Shown: positions 17,261 to 24,999 of the stretch, in pieces | How the letters are laid out: every line of letters begins with the position of its first letter | Position numbering within the stretch: position 1 is the stretch's first letter | Assembly: GCA_003635185.1 (NCBI GenBank) | Contig: PYJA01000001.1 | Span: 1-57,616, forward strand | Direction: 5' to 3' | DNA: 57,616 bases | Source: Candidatus Poribacteria bacterium | GTDB taxonomy: Bacteria; Poribacteria; WGA-4E; WGA-3G | Made by a program: the position numbers and the translations under genes | The notes under the pieces: model-generated | The model's database searches: none | Seen by the model: the letters and a program-made list of their open reading frames with translations, nothing else | Told to the model about the DNA's origin: nothing

Positions 17261-17992
17261 TCATTTTACAAAATCTCCGTTCGCCCATTTTAGAAAGATA
17301 TCAGAGTTAGAGAAATCATTTAGAACTTGTGCTAATCTTAATGGATAATTCAATGCCAACATAATTATACCGTCTTCTTCCCCATATTCTTCGAATAATT
17401 GATAGCAGAGTGCGATGTCTTTCTCTTCTAACTCATCACTGTACAACCCAACATCCACAGTAAACAAAACCATTCTCCGACTCTTCGTAAATCTCTCATT
17501 TAGCCATGCCCACACGTGAGGTTCAGCAATCGTATCCGCAATATAATCTTCTGCAGCACCTTTAGGATGGCCATGGTATTCAAGCGCGGATCCATGCCTA
17601 AAACTAACACTAAGATAATGTGTAAGGAGGTAATCCGCATCATGTGGTTTATCAATCCAATCTTCAACAAGTTCTTTATACCAATCCTTAGGGGGAGAAT
17701 TCGCGACTACGAAATCCGAGAAATTTTCATATTCTACATCCGGTGAGATAAACTGTAGATAAGTAGTAGAATTTACTAAAGCATTTATTGTCTTAAATTC
17801 TACATCAAGGACATCGTCACCAAACTCTTGTTTTAGCTGCTTGAGTATTTTTTCAGCGGAGGACTTAGTTGCGACTTCGGCTGGTGGCACATCTTGTGAC
17901 AACACGTTCCAACGTGCTTTTTCATCAGGATCTTCACCACACCCTAAAAAACAAATCGAAAAACTTAGGCAAAGTATGAATAAATATCTCAT
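17261..17992 (-). CDS. hypothetical lipoprotein
   Basis: A 243-residue protein with a signal peptide and lipobox (SICFLGCG, Cys at residue 18). The mature part is acidic and mixed alpha/beta. It includes DYLLTHYLSVSFRHGSALEYHGHPKG, in which two histidines follow each other closely, and a C-terminal hydrophobic stretch IIMLALNYPLRLAQVL. I do not recognise a family. It is the last gene of the minus-strand series, 182 bases after the BNR sigma fusion and past a hairpin at 18015-18050, so it probably has its own promoter. Confidence 0.65.
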   Translation of the reverse strand: MRYLFILCLSFSICFLGCGEDPDEKARWNVLSQDVPPAEVATKSSAEKILKQLKQEFGDDVLDVEFKTINALVNSTTYLQFISPDVEYENFSDFVVANSPPKDWYKELVEDWIDKPHDADYLLTHYLSVSFRHGSALEYHGHPKGAAEDYIADTIAEPHVWAWLNERFTKSRRMVLFTVDVGLYSDELEEKDIALCYQLFEEYGEEDGIIMLALNYPLRLAQVLNDFSNSDIFLKWANGDFVK

Positions 17993-18014
17993 CTGTGTTC
18001 TCCTATTAGATAAT

Positions 18015-18050
18015 GCATGGTCGCCTGCTGATATAAACAGGTGACCATGC
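18015..18050 (-). terminator. hairpin between the BNR sigma fusion and the lipoprotein gene
   Basis: GCATGGTCGCCTG (18015-18027) and CAGGTGACCATGC (18038-18050) pair at 12 of 13 positions with a 10-base loop. It lies downstream of the minus-strand gene ending at 18175 and upstream of the start at 17992. It is a likely terminator or leader hairpin. Confidence 0.5.
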
Positions 18051-18174
18051 GAGAGTATTAATCATGAACTTATAGCGAGTAAGAGCTAAAAACTCAAAGT
18101 AAATAAGTATCTGAAGTGGAAAGAATGGGGCATAAAGAATTCCCTTTTTCTCTACTTTACCACATCCTTATGTT

Positions 18175-20778
18175 TTACTCAATATGATTTCGATCATTAA
18201 GTGAAAAACGTAGCACACCTCGTCCTGCTGTTCCGACATAGAGTGTGTCTCCATCAACGTCAAAAGAAAAAATGAAATGTGGGATTTCCGGCGTAACCTG
18301 TTTCCATTTGCCAGAGTCCTTATTCAATTGATATATTTTATGGTTAAATTCACCGTAAACTGTTGTGTCATCAACTGCCAATCTACTCATAGCGAGAGGT
18401 GTCCCTTCCGAATCAATAAGTGTATGCCATTTAATTCCATTTTTTGATCGTACAACACCTTTGTCGGTAGCTACATAAACATTTTGCCCAGCGAAAGTAA
18501 TTGCATTGAAACGTTCAACAGAAAATGGTAGATTTGTGGTGACATCGTTCCATATATCACCTTCATCATGCGATAGCATAAGGTGTCCATCTCTTTTACC
18601 AACATAGACGACATCTCCCCATACAGCGATTTTGAAACCGATAGAATCAAGATCGTCAAATTTGCCATTAACGTGACCAGGTTCAGCTTCATCTACTAAT
18701 CCAGTGTCGTACCATTCAGAAGTACCGGGTTTCCATCTAAACATTTTCTGTTCGGATTCCATATAGTAGGTTGCATCGCTGACAGCGAAACTGCCAAAAG
18801 AAACTTGAAAGGATCTATTTAGATTCTTCTGCACAATTTTATTGTAGGTTTCATTGAACGTTTCTGCGTCAAAATGTTCAGGATCAATCTTTTTTTCTGC
18901 TGCAAGGTCTGTCTTAGCTTCCTCCTGAAGTGTAGCAAGTAATGCATTTCCGATTTCTTCCTCCATTGACTTGTTAAAGTCCGGCACCTTAAAAATCGGC
19001 ATTTCAGGGACAGGGGTTACCCGTTTATTTTCAGCAGATAGGCGGAAAAGTTGAGGCACCAATTTTTTGGTCCCTTTGGCATAGAGAACACCGTTAGATT
19101 CCAACATACCATTGATGCCCTCAGTTCTACCGAGTACAGGTGACCACGATTCACCCCCATCAGACGAAGTGACAAGTTTCGGCCCTATGTTTGCATAAAG
19201 CGTCCCATTTGCCACGACTAAATTCATAACAGAAGTATTCACCAACCCTGTGTTGAGTTGGGACCATGTTTTGCCTGCGTCGGTTGTGCGATAGATACCA
19301 TCTTTTCCACTGCTGTAAAACGTGTTTTCGTTTAACATTGCGATAACGGGTGATGAATCACGATCTAAAAAACTTATTGGTAATGACTTCCAATTATTAC
19401 CAGAATCATTTGAGTAATTATTATCGCCCTGATCAATGACTAATAGGTTGTCTTGGTGTGCAACTATTTTTACTGTGTTAGGAGATTCCGAATTGTTTTT
19501 GTCAGGGAACAGAAAACTCGTTGTTCCAGACATTTTCATAGGTCCTCTTTCAGGGTCTATTGATTCCCATGAATCTCCTAAGTCTGTAGAGCGATAAAGT
19601 GACTTAGGTGTCTTACGTGTTGTCATCATTGACAAGAATTGAGAAGTTAATTGATTCTTTGCTTCTTTTCCTACGGCAACATAGAGTCGGTGTTCAGCAC
19701 TTGCCAACGCACGTATATTTTCCACTTTGCCGCCTACTTGCAGTTGTTCCCACTCTTCTGATTTAAGGCGATATAGTCCTTTATCGGTACCAGCAAAGAC
19801 GGTGTTTTCGACGGCAGCGATTGCATGGATTTTCCTGTCTGTTATTCCATCGGTCAGCGGTGTCCACGATTTGCCCTCATTATCTGTGCGGAATACGCCG
19901 TTAGTGTAAGCCAGGTAAATCGTCAAATCGTCTTGCGTTCCTGGGATTCCATCGGTTATCACCATACCAACAAGCTGCCCTTTTATACACTCACAGAATA
20001 CATCCCATGTTTCACCTCTATCTGTAGAAGTTAATATCTCTGTTCCAGCAGCAAGGTAAAGGGCATCTTGCCGCTCTGTTACAGGCCACCATGTTTTTCC
20101 GGCGTATTGCGCAGTATATGAATGATCTTTGATGGGATTGACGAGTTTCCATGCTTGTCCATCATCAGAAAGTCTGTAGAGACCACTGAGCGCGCCTGCA
20201 TATACGTCACCACGGGTTGTTGTGAATAAGGTAGCAACTATGCCACCCTCGGGACCTTTGGTTTGCACCCATTGCTGCTTTGACTTTGGAATTTCTACGT
20301 CATCTATCTGTGCTGCAGCGAATAGGGACGAGTCTGGCTCCTGTCTTAAACCATTGCTCTTACCTGTTATATCTGAACGTCCAACCTGATTTCGAACCGC
20401 CGGTTCTATCGGAGATTGCAAAACAAGTTGTGTGTCAACGATTTCAATCGTTGGTTTTGATGTTGCTGTTATACTATACGGTTTCTGAAACCGAATTAGA
20501 TTCTGCGCGCCAGCTCCTATCAGTAATAAAACCAAAATGGCTGATGCGGCAGAAACTGCTAACGGCACTAATGGTTTACTTCCTGATGGCGTTGCTGGAT
20601 TAAGACGTGAAATTCCCTTCATAATGTTCTCTGTCATTTGTGTTGGCAGTTGGAAACTGCCCAAGTTTTCTTGAATCATTGCTTCTTCCTTTTTTAATCG
20701 GTTACGTGCACGGTGGAGTCGACTCCGTACTGTGTTGGGAGATACACCCAAAAATTTTCCAATATCTTCACAGGTCAT
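18175..20778 (-). CDS. C-terminal part of an ECF sigma factor - TM - BNR/Asp-box propeller fusion, cut off by an in-frame stop
   Basis: 867 residues are open after the TAA at 20821-20823. Residues 1-35 are the sigma region 4 helix-turn-helix (MTCEDIGKFLGVSPNTVRSRLHRARNRL). Residues about 69-91 are one transmembrane helix (VPLAVSAASAILVLLLIGAG). The rest is a periplasmic propeller with repeated Asp-box/BNR turns such as TDRGETWDVF, TDNEGKSWTPL, TTDAGKTWSQL and SSDGGESWSPV, as in sortilin or Ycf48-like proteins. A helical insert near residues 600-660 interrupts the blades. The reading frame is continuous with 20821-21228, so the ancestral gene was one protein of about 1,000 residues. If the stop is real, this part would need internal initiation. 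Confidence 0.75.
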   Translation of the reverse strand: MTCEDIGKFLGVSPNTVRSRLHRARNRLKKEEAMIQENLGSFQLPTQMTENIMKGISRLNPATPSGSKPLVPLAVSAASAILVLLLIGAGAQNLIRFQKPYSITATSKPTIEIVDTQLVLQSPIEPAVRNQVGRSDITGKSNGLRQEPDSSLFAAAQIDDVEIPKSKQQWVQTKGPEGGIVATLFTTTRGDVYAGALSGLYRLSDDGQAWKLVNPIKDHSYTAQYAGKTWWPVTERQDALYLAAGTEILTSTDRGETWDVFCECIKGQLVGMVITDGIPGTQDDLTIYLAYTNGVFRTDNEGKSWTPLTDGITDRKIHAIAAVENTVFAGTDKGLYRLKSEEWEQLQVGGKVENIRALASAEHRLYVAVGKEAKNQLTSQFLSMMTTRKTPKSLYRSTDLGDSWESIDPERGPMKMSGTTSFLFPDKNNSESPNTVKIVAHQDNLLVIDQGDNNYSNDSGNNWKSLPISFLDRDSSPVIAMLNENTFYSSGKDGIYRTTDAGKTWSQLNTGLVNTSVMNLVVANGTLYANIGPKLVTSSDGGESWSPVLGRTEGINGMLESNGVLYAKGTKKLVPQLFRLSAENKRVTPVPEMPIFKVPDFNKSMEEEIGNALLATLQEEAKTDLAAEKKIDPEHFDAETFNETYNKIVQKNLNRSFQVSFGSFAVSDATYYMESEQKMFRWKPGTSEWYDTGLVDEAEPGHVNGKFDDLDSIGFKIAVWGDVVYVGKRDGHLMLSHDEGDIWNDVTTNLPFSVERFNAITFAGQNVYVATDKGVVRSKNGIKWHTLIDSEGTPLAMSRLAVDDTTVYGEFNHKIYQLNKDSGKWKQVTPEIPHFIFSFDVDGDTLYVGTAGRGVLRFSLNDRNHIE

Positions 20779-20820
20779 TCCTGCAATGTAATACAGATTT
20801 ACGACTGTTCGTTCACTTTC

Positions 20821-21228
20821 TTACAGTTTACTGAGCAACTTCTGAACCACTGCACGTCGTTTTTGATTTGCTGCTTCTTCGCGTTGTTGAGTCATATATT
20901 CTGAATAATACACCTCCTCTAATTCAACGGGGTCTGTCGCTTCTAACGATTGTGGTTGTGGTGCCTTTTTTCGGTGCCACGCAATGCATTTGCGGTTGGC
21001 AATCACATAGAGCCACCCCGCAAAACGATTGTGGTCAGTGAGCGTAGAGAGCTTTTGGAATGCTGTAAAAAACGCATCCTGCGTAATCTCTTGCGCAATG
21101 TGGAAGTCACCAATTTTTTGCCACGCCAACGCGTGTATCTGTTTTTGGTATTTTTCCACAAGTGCAGCAAACGCTTGTTGGTCACCCTCTAAAGTTTGTT
21201 GAATCAGGTCAGAATCATCGTATTTCAT
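20821..21228 (-). CDS. N-terminal part (region 2) of the same ECF sigma fusion
   Basis: 135 residues starting at ATG 21228, which has a GAGG site 6 bases upstream; the longer reading starts at TTG. Region 2 is complete: AFAALVEKYQKQIHALAWQKIGDFHIAQEITQDAFF, then FAGWLYVIANRKCIAWHRKK. The protein ends QKLLSKL-stop exactly where its two paralogues read KLPESERT. The next codons in the same frame read ESERTVVNLYYIAGMTCEDIG, the start of region 4. The codon is TAA where the paralogues have CCA. The product as written would be a sigma fragment able at most to touch the -10 element. Confidence 0.8.
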   Translation of the reverse strand: MKYDDSDLIQQTLEGDQQAFAALVEKYQKQIHALAWQKIGDFHIAQEITQDAFFTAFQKLSTLTDHNRFAGWLYVIANRKCIAWHRKKAPQPQSLEATDPVELEEVYYSEYMTQQREEAANQKRRAVVQKLLSKL

Positions 21229-21267
21229 CTGGAACCTCAATAGCAAATTGATCTTTTATAATATATA

Positions 21268-21293
21268 GACGCGATTTTGTGGTAAAGAATTGC
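21268..21293 (-). promoter_or_regulatory. candidate ECF-type promoter of the BNR sigma fusion
   Basis: On the minus strand GCAATT (21293-21288) is followed after 16 bases by CGTC (21271-21268), within CGCGTC. This resembles the GCAACC-N17-CGTC arrangement of the two paralogous sigma genes. It lies 40 bases from the start codon. Confidence 0.45.
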
Positions 21294-21413
21294 ATATTTT
21301 AGGAAAAAATGCAATTTGTTGTACAAGAATCACAGAGAATGCTGATGCGCGATTGCTGTTCCTTAATGCTTTGTGTTCCCCCTACTGCGCTCGATCAACA
21401 AAAACCAGCAGAG

Positions 21414-21860
21414 ATGAAAGATTTACAGTATATTGAAATTTACAGTATATTGAAACAGTAGATTTGCGAGAACTTGTTGATACTGTGAAGGAATTAACAA
21501 GAAATGTAAGTGCACTAACAGAAAATCAAAAAGAACTAACGAAAAGTGTGAATAACATCAATACAAGAATGACTGGGGGTTGAAACAAGAATGGCTGTGA
21601 TTGAAGAACGCACAACATGGATTAGGGGACTCTTATATATACTTTTAGCAGCAGTTGTCGGTGCTATAGTCACCCCAATTATACTTCACATTTTATCTAA
21701 CAGAGGGAAGCAGAACTCAAATGTTGCTACAGTTATAGTAAAATCTGAAAATATGTGCACATTCCCCGGTAGATGCGGTTTCCTAACCAATGCAGAATCA
21801 TGTAGAATGCCATGCGCGCATTCTACCAAGCGCATTCTGCCGAACTATGAGACTGAATAA
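21414..21860 (+). pseudogene. small coiled-coil / transmembrane protein gene, doubly frameshifted
   Basis: Reading past two lesions gives MKDLQYIETVDLRELVDTV, a heptad-like ELTRNVSALTENQKELTKSV, then GVETRMAVIEERTTWIRG and a transmembrane helix LLYILLAAVVGAIVTPIILHIL. The first lesion is a 17-base tandem duplication (21421-21437 repeated at 21438-21454). The second is a run of five G at 21575-21579 where four would keep the frame. The open part that remains, 21591-21860, begins at the internal ATG before AVIEERTTW. The C-terminus after about SNRGKQNSN runs into palindromic repeat DNA and is probably not native. The family is unknown to me. Confidence 0.6.
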
Positions 21861-21865
21861 ACACC

Positions 21866-21887
21866 GGTTCGGTTAGGAAACCGAACC
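21866..21887. repeat. palindrome GGTTCGGTT-AGGA-AACCGAACC
   Basis: Nine-base perfect arms around AGGA. It belongs to the same GGTT(A)GGAAACC repeat style as the copies near 16816, 28052 and 28236. Confidence 0.6.
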
Positions 21888-21910
21888 ATAGCCGTCAATT
21901 TAGCGTGTGT

Positions 21911-22060
21911 CCAGGCCCGGTAGGTTCGGTTTGTAACCGAACCGGACTGAGCCCAGGCGAATCCTGAGTGTTTTGTTGAACAGCACTGCTTAGTGGACAG
22001 GATAGGTGAAGGTTTCTGCGTCCGATCCGGTTCGGTTACAAACCGAACCTACCGGCCTGG
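21911..22060. repeat. long inverted repeat, 34-35-base arms
   Basis: 21911-21945 and 22027-22060 are inverted copies differing only by one extra C in the left arm. Each arm is itself partly palindromic around CGGTT..AACCG. The 81-base spacer has no ORF. This looks like a mini-element or a composite of two repeat units. Confidence 0.7.
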
Positions 22061-22108
22061 GGCATTCAGCGCATAACTCTTTTCTTAAATTGACGCTTAT
22101 GGTGATAT

Positions 22109-24826
22109 TTAGGGATCTACCTCCCAGAGAAGCACAGAACCATTATTACAGCCGCTAACAAGGGTTTTTCCATCAGGACTAAAAGCGATACCATTGACCC
22201 GAGTTATATGACCCGTGAGTGTTTTCTTATGTTCGTAGGTGTGCGCATCCCATAATTGAATCGTGCCGTCAGCACAGCCACTTGCGAGGATTTTCCCATC
22301 CGGACTGAACACTAAGCACATCAAAAATGGATGCCCGTTAAGTGTAATTTTGGTTTTCCATGTGTCTATATCCCATAGATGGATTATCCCATCATCGTCT
22401 CCACTTGCGAGGGTTTTTCCATCTGGACTGAACGCTAAACCGTCCACCCATTCATTATGTTCGGTAAGTACCATTTTATTTTTACCAATTGCAACATCCC
22501 AGAGACGAATAGTTTCATCATTACTTCCGCTTGCAAGGATTTTTCCATCTGGACTGAACGTGATACTCTTGATCAACTTTTTTGCAATAAGTGTTCTTTT
22601 ATGTTCGCCTGTGTGTGCATCCCAGAGGTGAATAGTATCGCCATCTTCACTCGCAAGTATTTTTCCGTCCGAACTGAGTGCTATATGCTCAACAAAACCC
22701 GTATGTCCAGTAAGCATCAATTTGTGTTCGCCGGTGTGTGCATCCCAGATGTGGATGTCATCGTCAGTCCCACAAAAAAGAGTTTTTCCATCAGGGCTGA
22801 ACACCATACTGTAAACCGATTGTATCTGCCCATTTTTAGGCTCGTTAAGTGTTCTTATGGGTTGCCTTGTATCCGCATCCCATAGACGAATAATTCCACT
22901 GGCGTCCCCACTTGCAATATAGTCCCCATTCGGATTGAACGCAATACTGCGGACCTCCTGCGAATGTCCAGTGAATATCTTTTTCGCATCGCCAGTGTGT
23001 GCATCCCAGAACCGGATAGTGCCATCGCCACCGCCACTCGCAATTGTTTTTCCATCCGGACTGAACGCTAAGCCCCCGCGTCCGGCATTTCGCGGGTGTT
23101 CGGTGCGTATTTTCCTGTGTGTACCAGTGTGTACATCCCATAGACAGATTGTTTCATCTTCATAAGAGGTAGTAGCAAGTATTTTGCCATCAGGGCTAAA
23201 CGCTAAGTGGATAACGTGATCCTCATGTTCGGAGAGGATCATCTTGAGTTCGCCTATGTTTAAGTCGTAGAGGTAGACAGTGCCATCTACACTACCAAGA
23301 GCGACTGTTATTCCATCTGGACTGAACGCTGCACCTATAGCAGCGCAATCGGGATGCAAATCGAATGTTTTCTTGTGTTCACCCGTGTCTGAATTCCACA
23401 AACTGATTCTGTCTTTATTACTTACAACCACAATGGTATCGCTGTCTGGCGTGAATGAAAAATTATGACCCGCAACATGCATGAGTGTATACTTCGCCTC
23501 TCCGGTGATAGCATCCCATAATCGGATAGTGCCTTCCCGATTACTACTCGCAAGTATTTTGCCATTCGGACTGAGTGCTATGCATGTGATATATTCTCCA
23601 TTATGCCCAATGAGCGTTTTTTGCGTCCCTGCGATTCTATCATATAGGGTAATAGTGCCATCAACATTTCCACTCACCAAGATGCGTCCATCTGGACTGA
23701 AGGCAAGACAGTCGTTTTGAAAACTCGTATTTCCTGTGATTAGACCTGCCTCTTGATGTACTGTTACATCGTAAAGCCAAATACCGATGCCACTCGCAAC
23801 AGCCAGAAACTTACCGTCAGGAGAATATTTTATATCGGCTATATACCCTTTACTGAGACGCGCTTTGGCATCTTCAGGCAGGTTCCATTGCATAGCCTCT
23901 TGTGTTAGGTTGTTTTTCACTTTTTCTGTTCCTTTTGTTAGACCGTTGTTAATGTTTTTGCTGCGGTGAGTATCACCACCAACTCGATTTTGCAATTCAG
24001 GTTTTGATTCAATATTAAGAACGACTGGCGCGTCAACGATTTCAATAGTGGGTTCAGATTTTGCCTCAACACTATACGGTTGCTGAAAATTAGCGGTGAA
24101 TTGCTTGCTCGCGCCCATCAATAAGATAACCAAAATAACGGATGTGCCTAAAGCTGCAAACGGTAGCAAAGGTTTCCCTCCTGATGGAGAAGTTTGTTTG
24201 ATTGTATCAATACGCTGCATGATGTTTTCAGTTAAATCTGGTCGTAATGGGACACTGCCGAGGGTTTCCCGAATGATGTGTTCTTCATTTTGTAAACGTT
24301 CTCTTGCACGTTTAAGTCTACTTTTAACTGTATTTGGCGATACACCTAAAAACTTGCTAATTGCTTCGCAGCTCATTTCTCCGAGATAGTGAAGGACCAT
24401 CACTGTGCGTTCGCTCTCTGGCAGTTTTTCCATGAGTTTTTGCACAATTTCCCGACGACATTCAACTGCCGTTTCTTCGCGCTGTTCAATGACATAGTCT
24501 GCATAAGCGGCTTCTTCAAGTGTTTCTACGCTGGTCGCTTCAAGCGATTGTGTCCGTAGTTTTTTCTTTCGAAACCATGCTTTGCAAAGCCTATCAGCAA
24601 TAACGTAGAGCCATCCGGCAAACTGGCTCGGATTTTTTAACGAGGCAAGTTTTTTGTGTGCCTGCAGAAAAGTATCTTGTGTGATTTCTTCAGCGATGTG
24701 GAAATCACCTATTTTGCGCCATGCGAGTGCATGCACACTTTTCTGGTATTTTTTAACTAACTCGCTGAAAGCAGCTTCGTCACCTGACAATGTTCTGTGG
24801 ATTAGTTCAAAATCATCTCTTTCCAT
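22109..24826 (-). CDS. ECF sigma factor - transmembrane helix - WD40 beta-propeller fusion
   Basis: A 905-residue one-piece regulator. Region 2 is at about residues 15-90 (AFSELVKKYQKSVHALAWRKIGDFHIAEEITQDTF; FAGWLYVIADRLCKAWFRKK). Region 4 is at about 130-182 (LPESERTVMVLHYLGEMSCEAISKFLGVSPNTVKSRLKRARERL). One transmembrane helix spans 219-239 (FAALGTSVILVILLMGAS). After a linker, WNLPEDAKARLSKG (315-328) opens a propeller of about thirteen WD40 repeats, each of SPDGK-LASG--D-TIRLWD-HTGEHK type. Topology places sigma in the cytoplasm and the propeller outside. No anti-sigma gene is adjacent, so the tether itself probably controls release. It is a near-duplicate of 25000-27846 in its first 310 residues. 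Confidence 0.9.
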   Translation of the reverse strand: MERDDFELIHRTLSGDEAAFSELVKKYQKSVHALAWRKIGDFHIAEEITQDTFLQAHKKLASLKNPSQFAGWLYVIADRLCKAWFRKKKLRTQSLEATSVETLEEAAYADYVIEQREETAVECRREIVQKLMEKLPESERTVMVLHYLGEMSCEAISKFLGVSPNTVKSRLKRARERLQNEEHIIRETLGSVPLRPDLTENIMQRIDTIKQTSPSGGKPLLPFAALGTSVILVILLMGASKQFTANFQQPYSVEAKSEPTIEIVDAPVVLNIESKPELQNRVGGDTHRSKNINNGLTKGTEKVKNNLTQEAMQWNLPEDAKARLSKGYIADIKYSPDGKFLAVASGIGIWLYDVTVHQEAGLITGNTSFQNDCLAFSPDGRILVSGNVDGTITLYDRIAGTQKTLIGHNGEYITCIALSPNGKILASSNREGTIRLWDAITGEAKYTLMHVAGHNFSFTPDSDTIVVVSNKDRISLWNSDTGEHKKTFDLHPDCAAIGAAFSPDGITVALGSVDGTVYLYDLNIGELKMILSEHEDHVIHLAFSPDGKILATTSYEDETICLWDVHTGTHRKIRTEHPRNAGRGGLAFSPDGKTIASGGGDGTIRFWDAHTGDAKKIFTGHSQEVRSIAFNPNGDYIASGDASGIIRLWDADTRQPIRTLNEPKNGQIQSVYSMVFSPDGKTLFCGTDDDIHIWDAHTGEHKLMLTGHTGFVEHIALSSDGKILASEDGDTIHLWDAHTGEHKRTLIAKKLIKSITFSPDGKILASGSNDETIRLWDVAIGKNKMVLTEHNEWVDGLAFSPDGKTLASGDDDGIIHLWDIDTWKTKITLNGHPFLMCLVFSPDGKILASGCADGTIQLWDAHTYEHKKTLTGHITRVNGIAFSPDGKTLVSGCNNGSVLLWEVDP

Positions 24827-24865
24827 CGGAAACCCCCATAATCAATTTAGGTTTACAAAATAGGT

Positions 24866-24892
24866 GACGCGTTTTTTAAGGGTATAGGTTGC
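24866..24892 (-). promoter_or_regulatory. candidate autoregulated ECF promoter (GCAACC-N17-CGTC)
   Basis: Read on the minus strand: GCAACC, 17 bases, then CGTC, 40 bases before the start codon of the 22109-24826 gene. The same elements with the same spacing precede its paralogue. The form is that of ECF promoters, an AAC-containing -35 and a CGTC -10. Confidence 0.6.
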
Positions 24893-24999
24893 AGAATTGT
24901 CATAATTGAAACAAAACCTGCTTTTTTGTGTGGACAAAACACTAAAACATGCACAAAAAATTGTGTTATTACCAACGCAGGTATGATGAATTGGGAACA

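Noticed and set aside
20821-20823. Stop-codon reassignment or selenocysteine at the in-frame TAA
   Set aside because: TAA ends many genes in this window normally, and selenocysteine uses TGA. A local mutation or readthrough is the simpler view.
21591-21860. A genuine 89-residue membrane protein starting at 21591
   Set aside because: The upstream out-of-frame sequence continues the same protein (coiled coil before the transmembrane helix) and the C-terminus runs into repeat DNA, so it is better read as the remnant of a broken gene.
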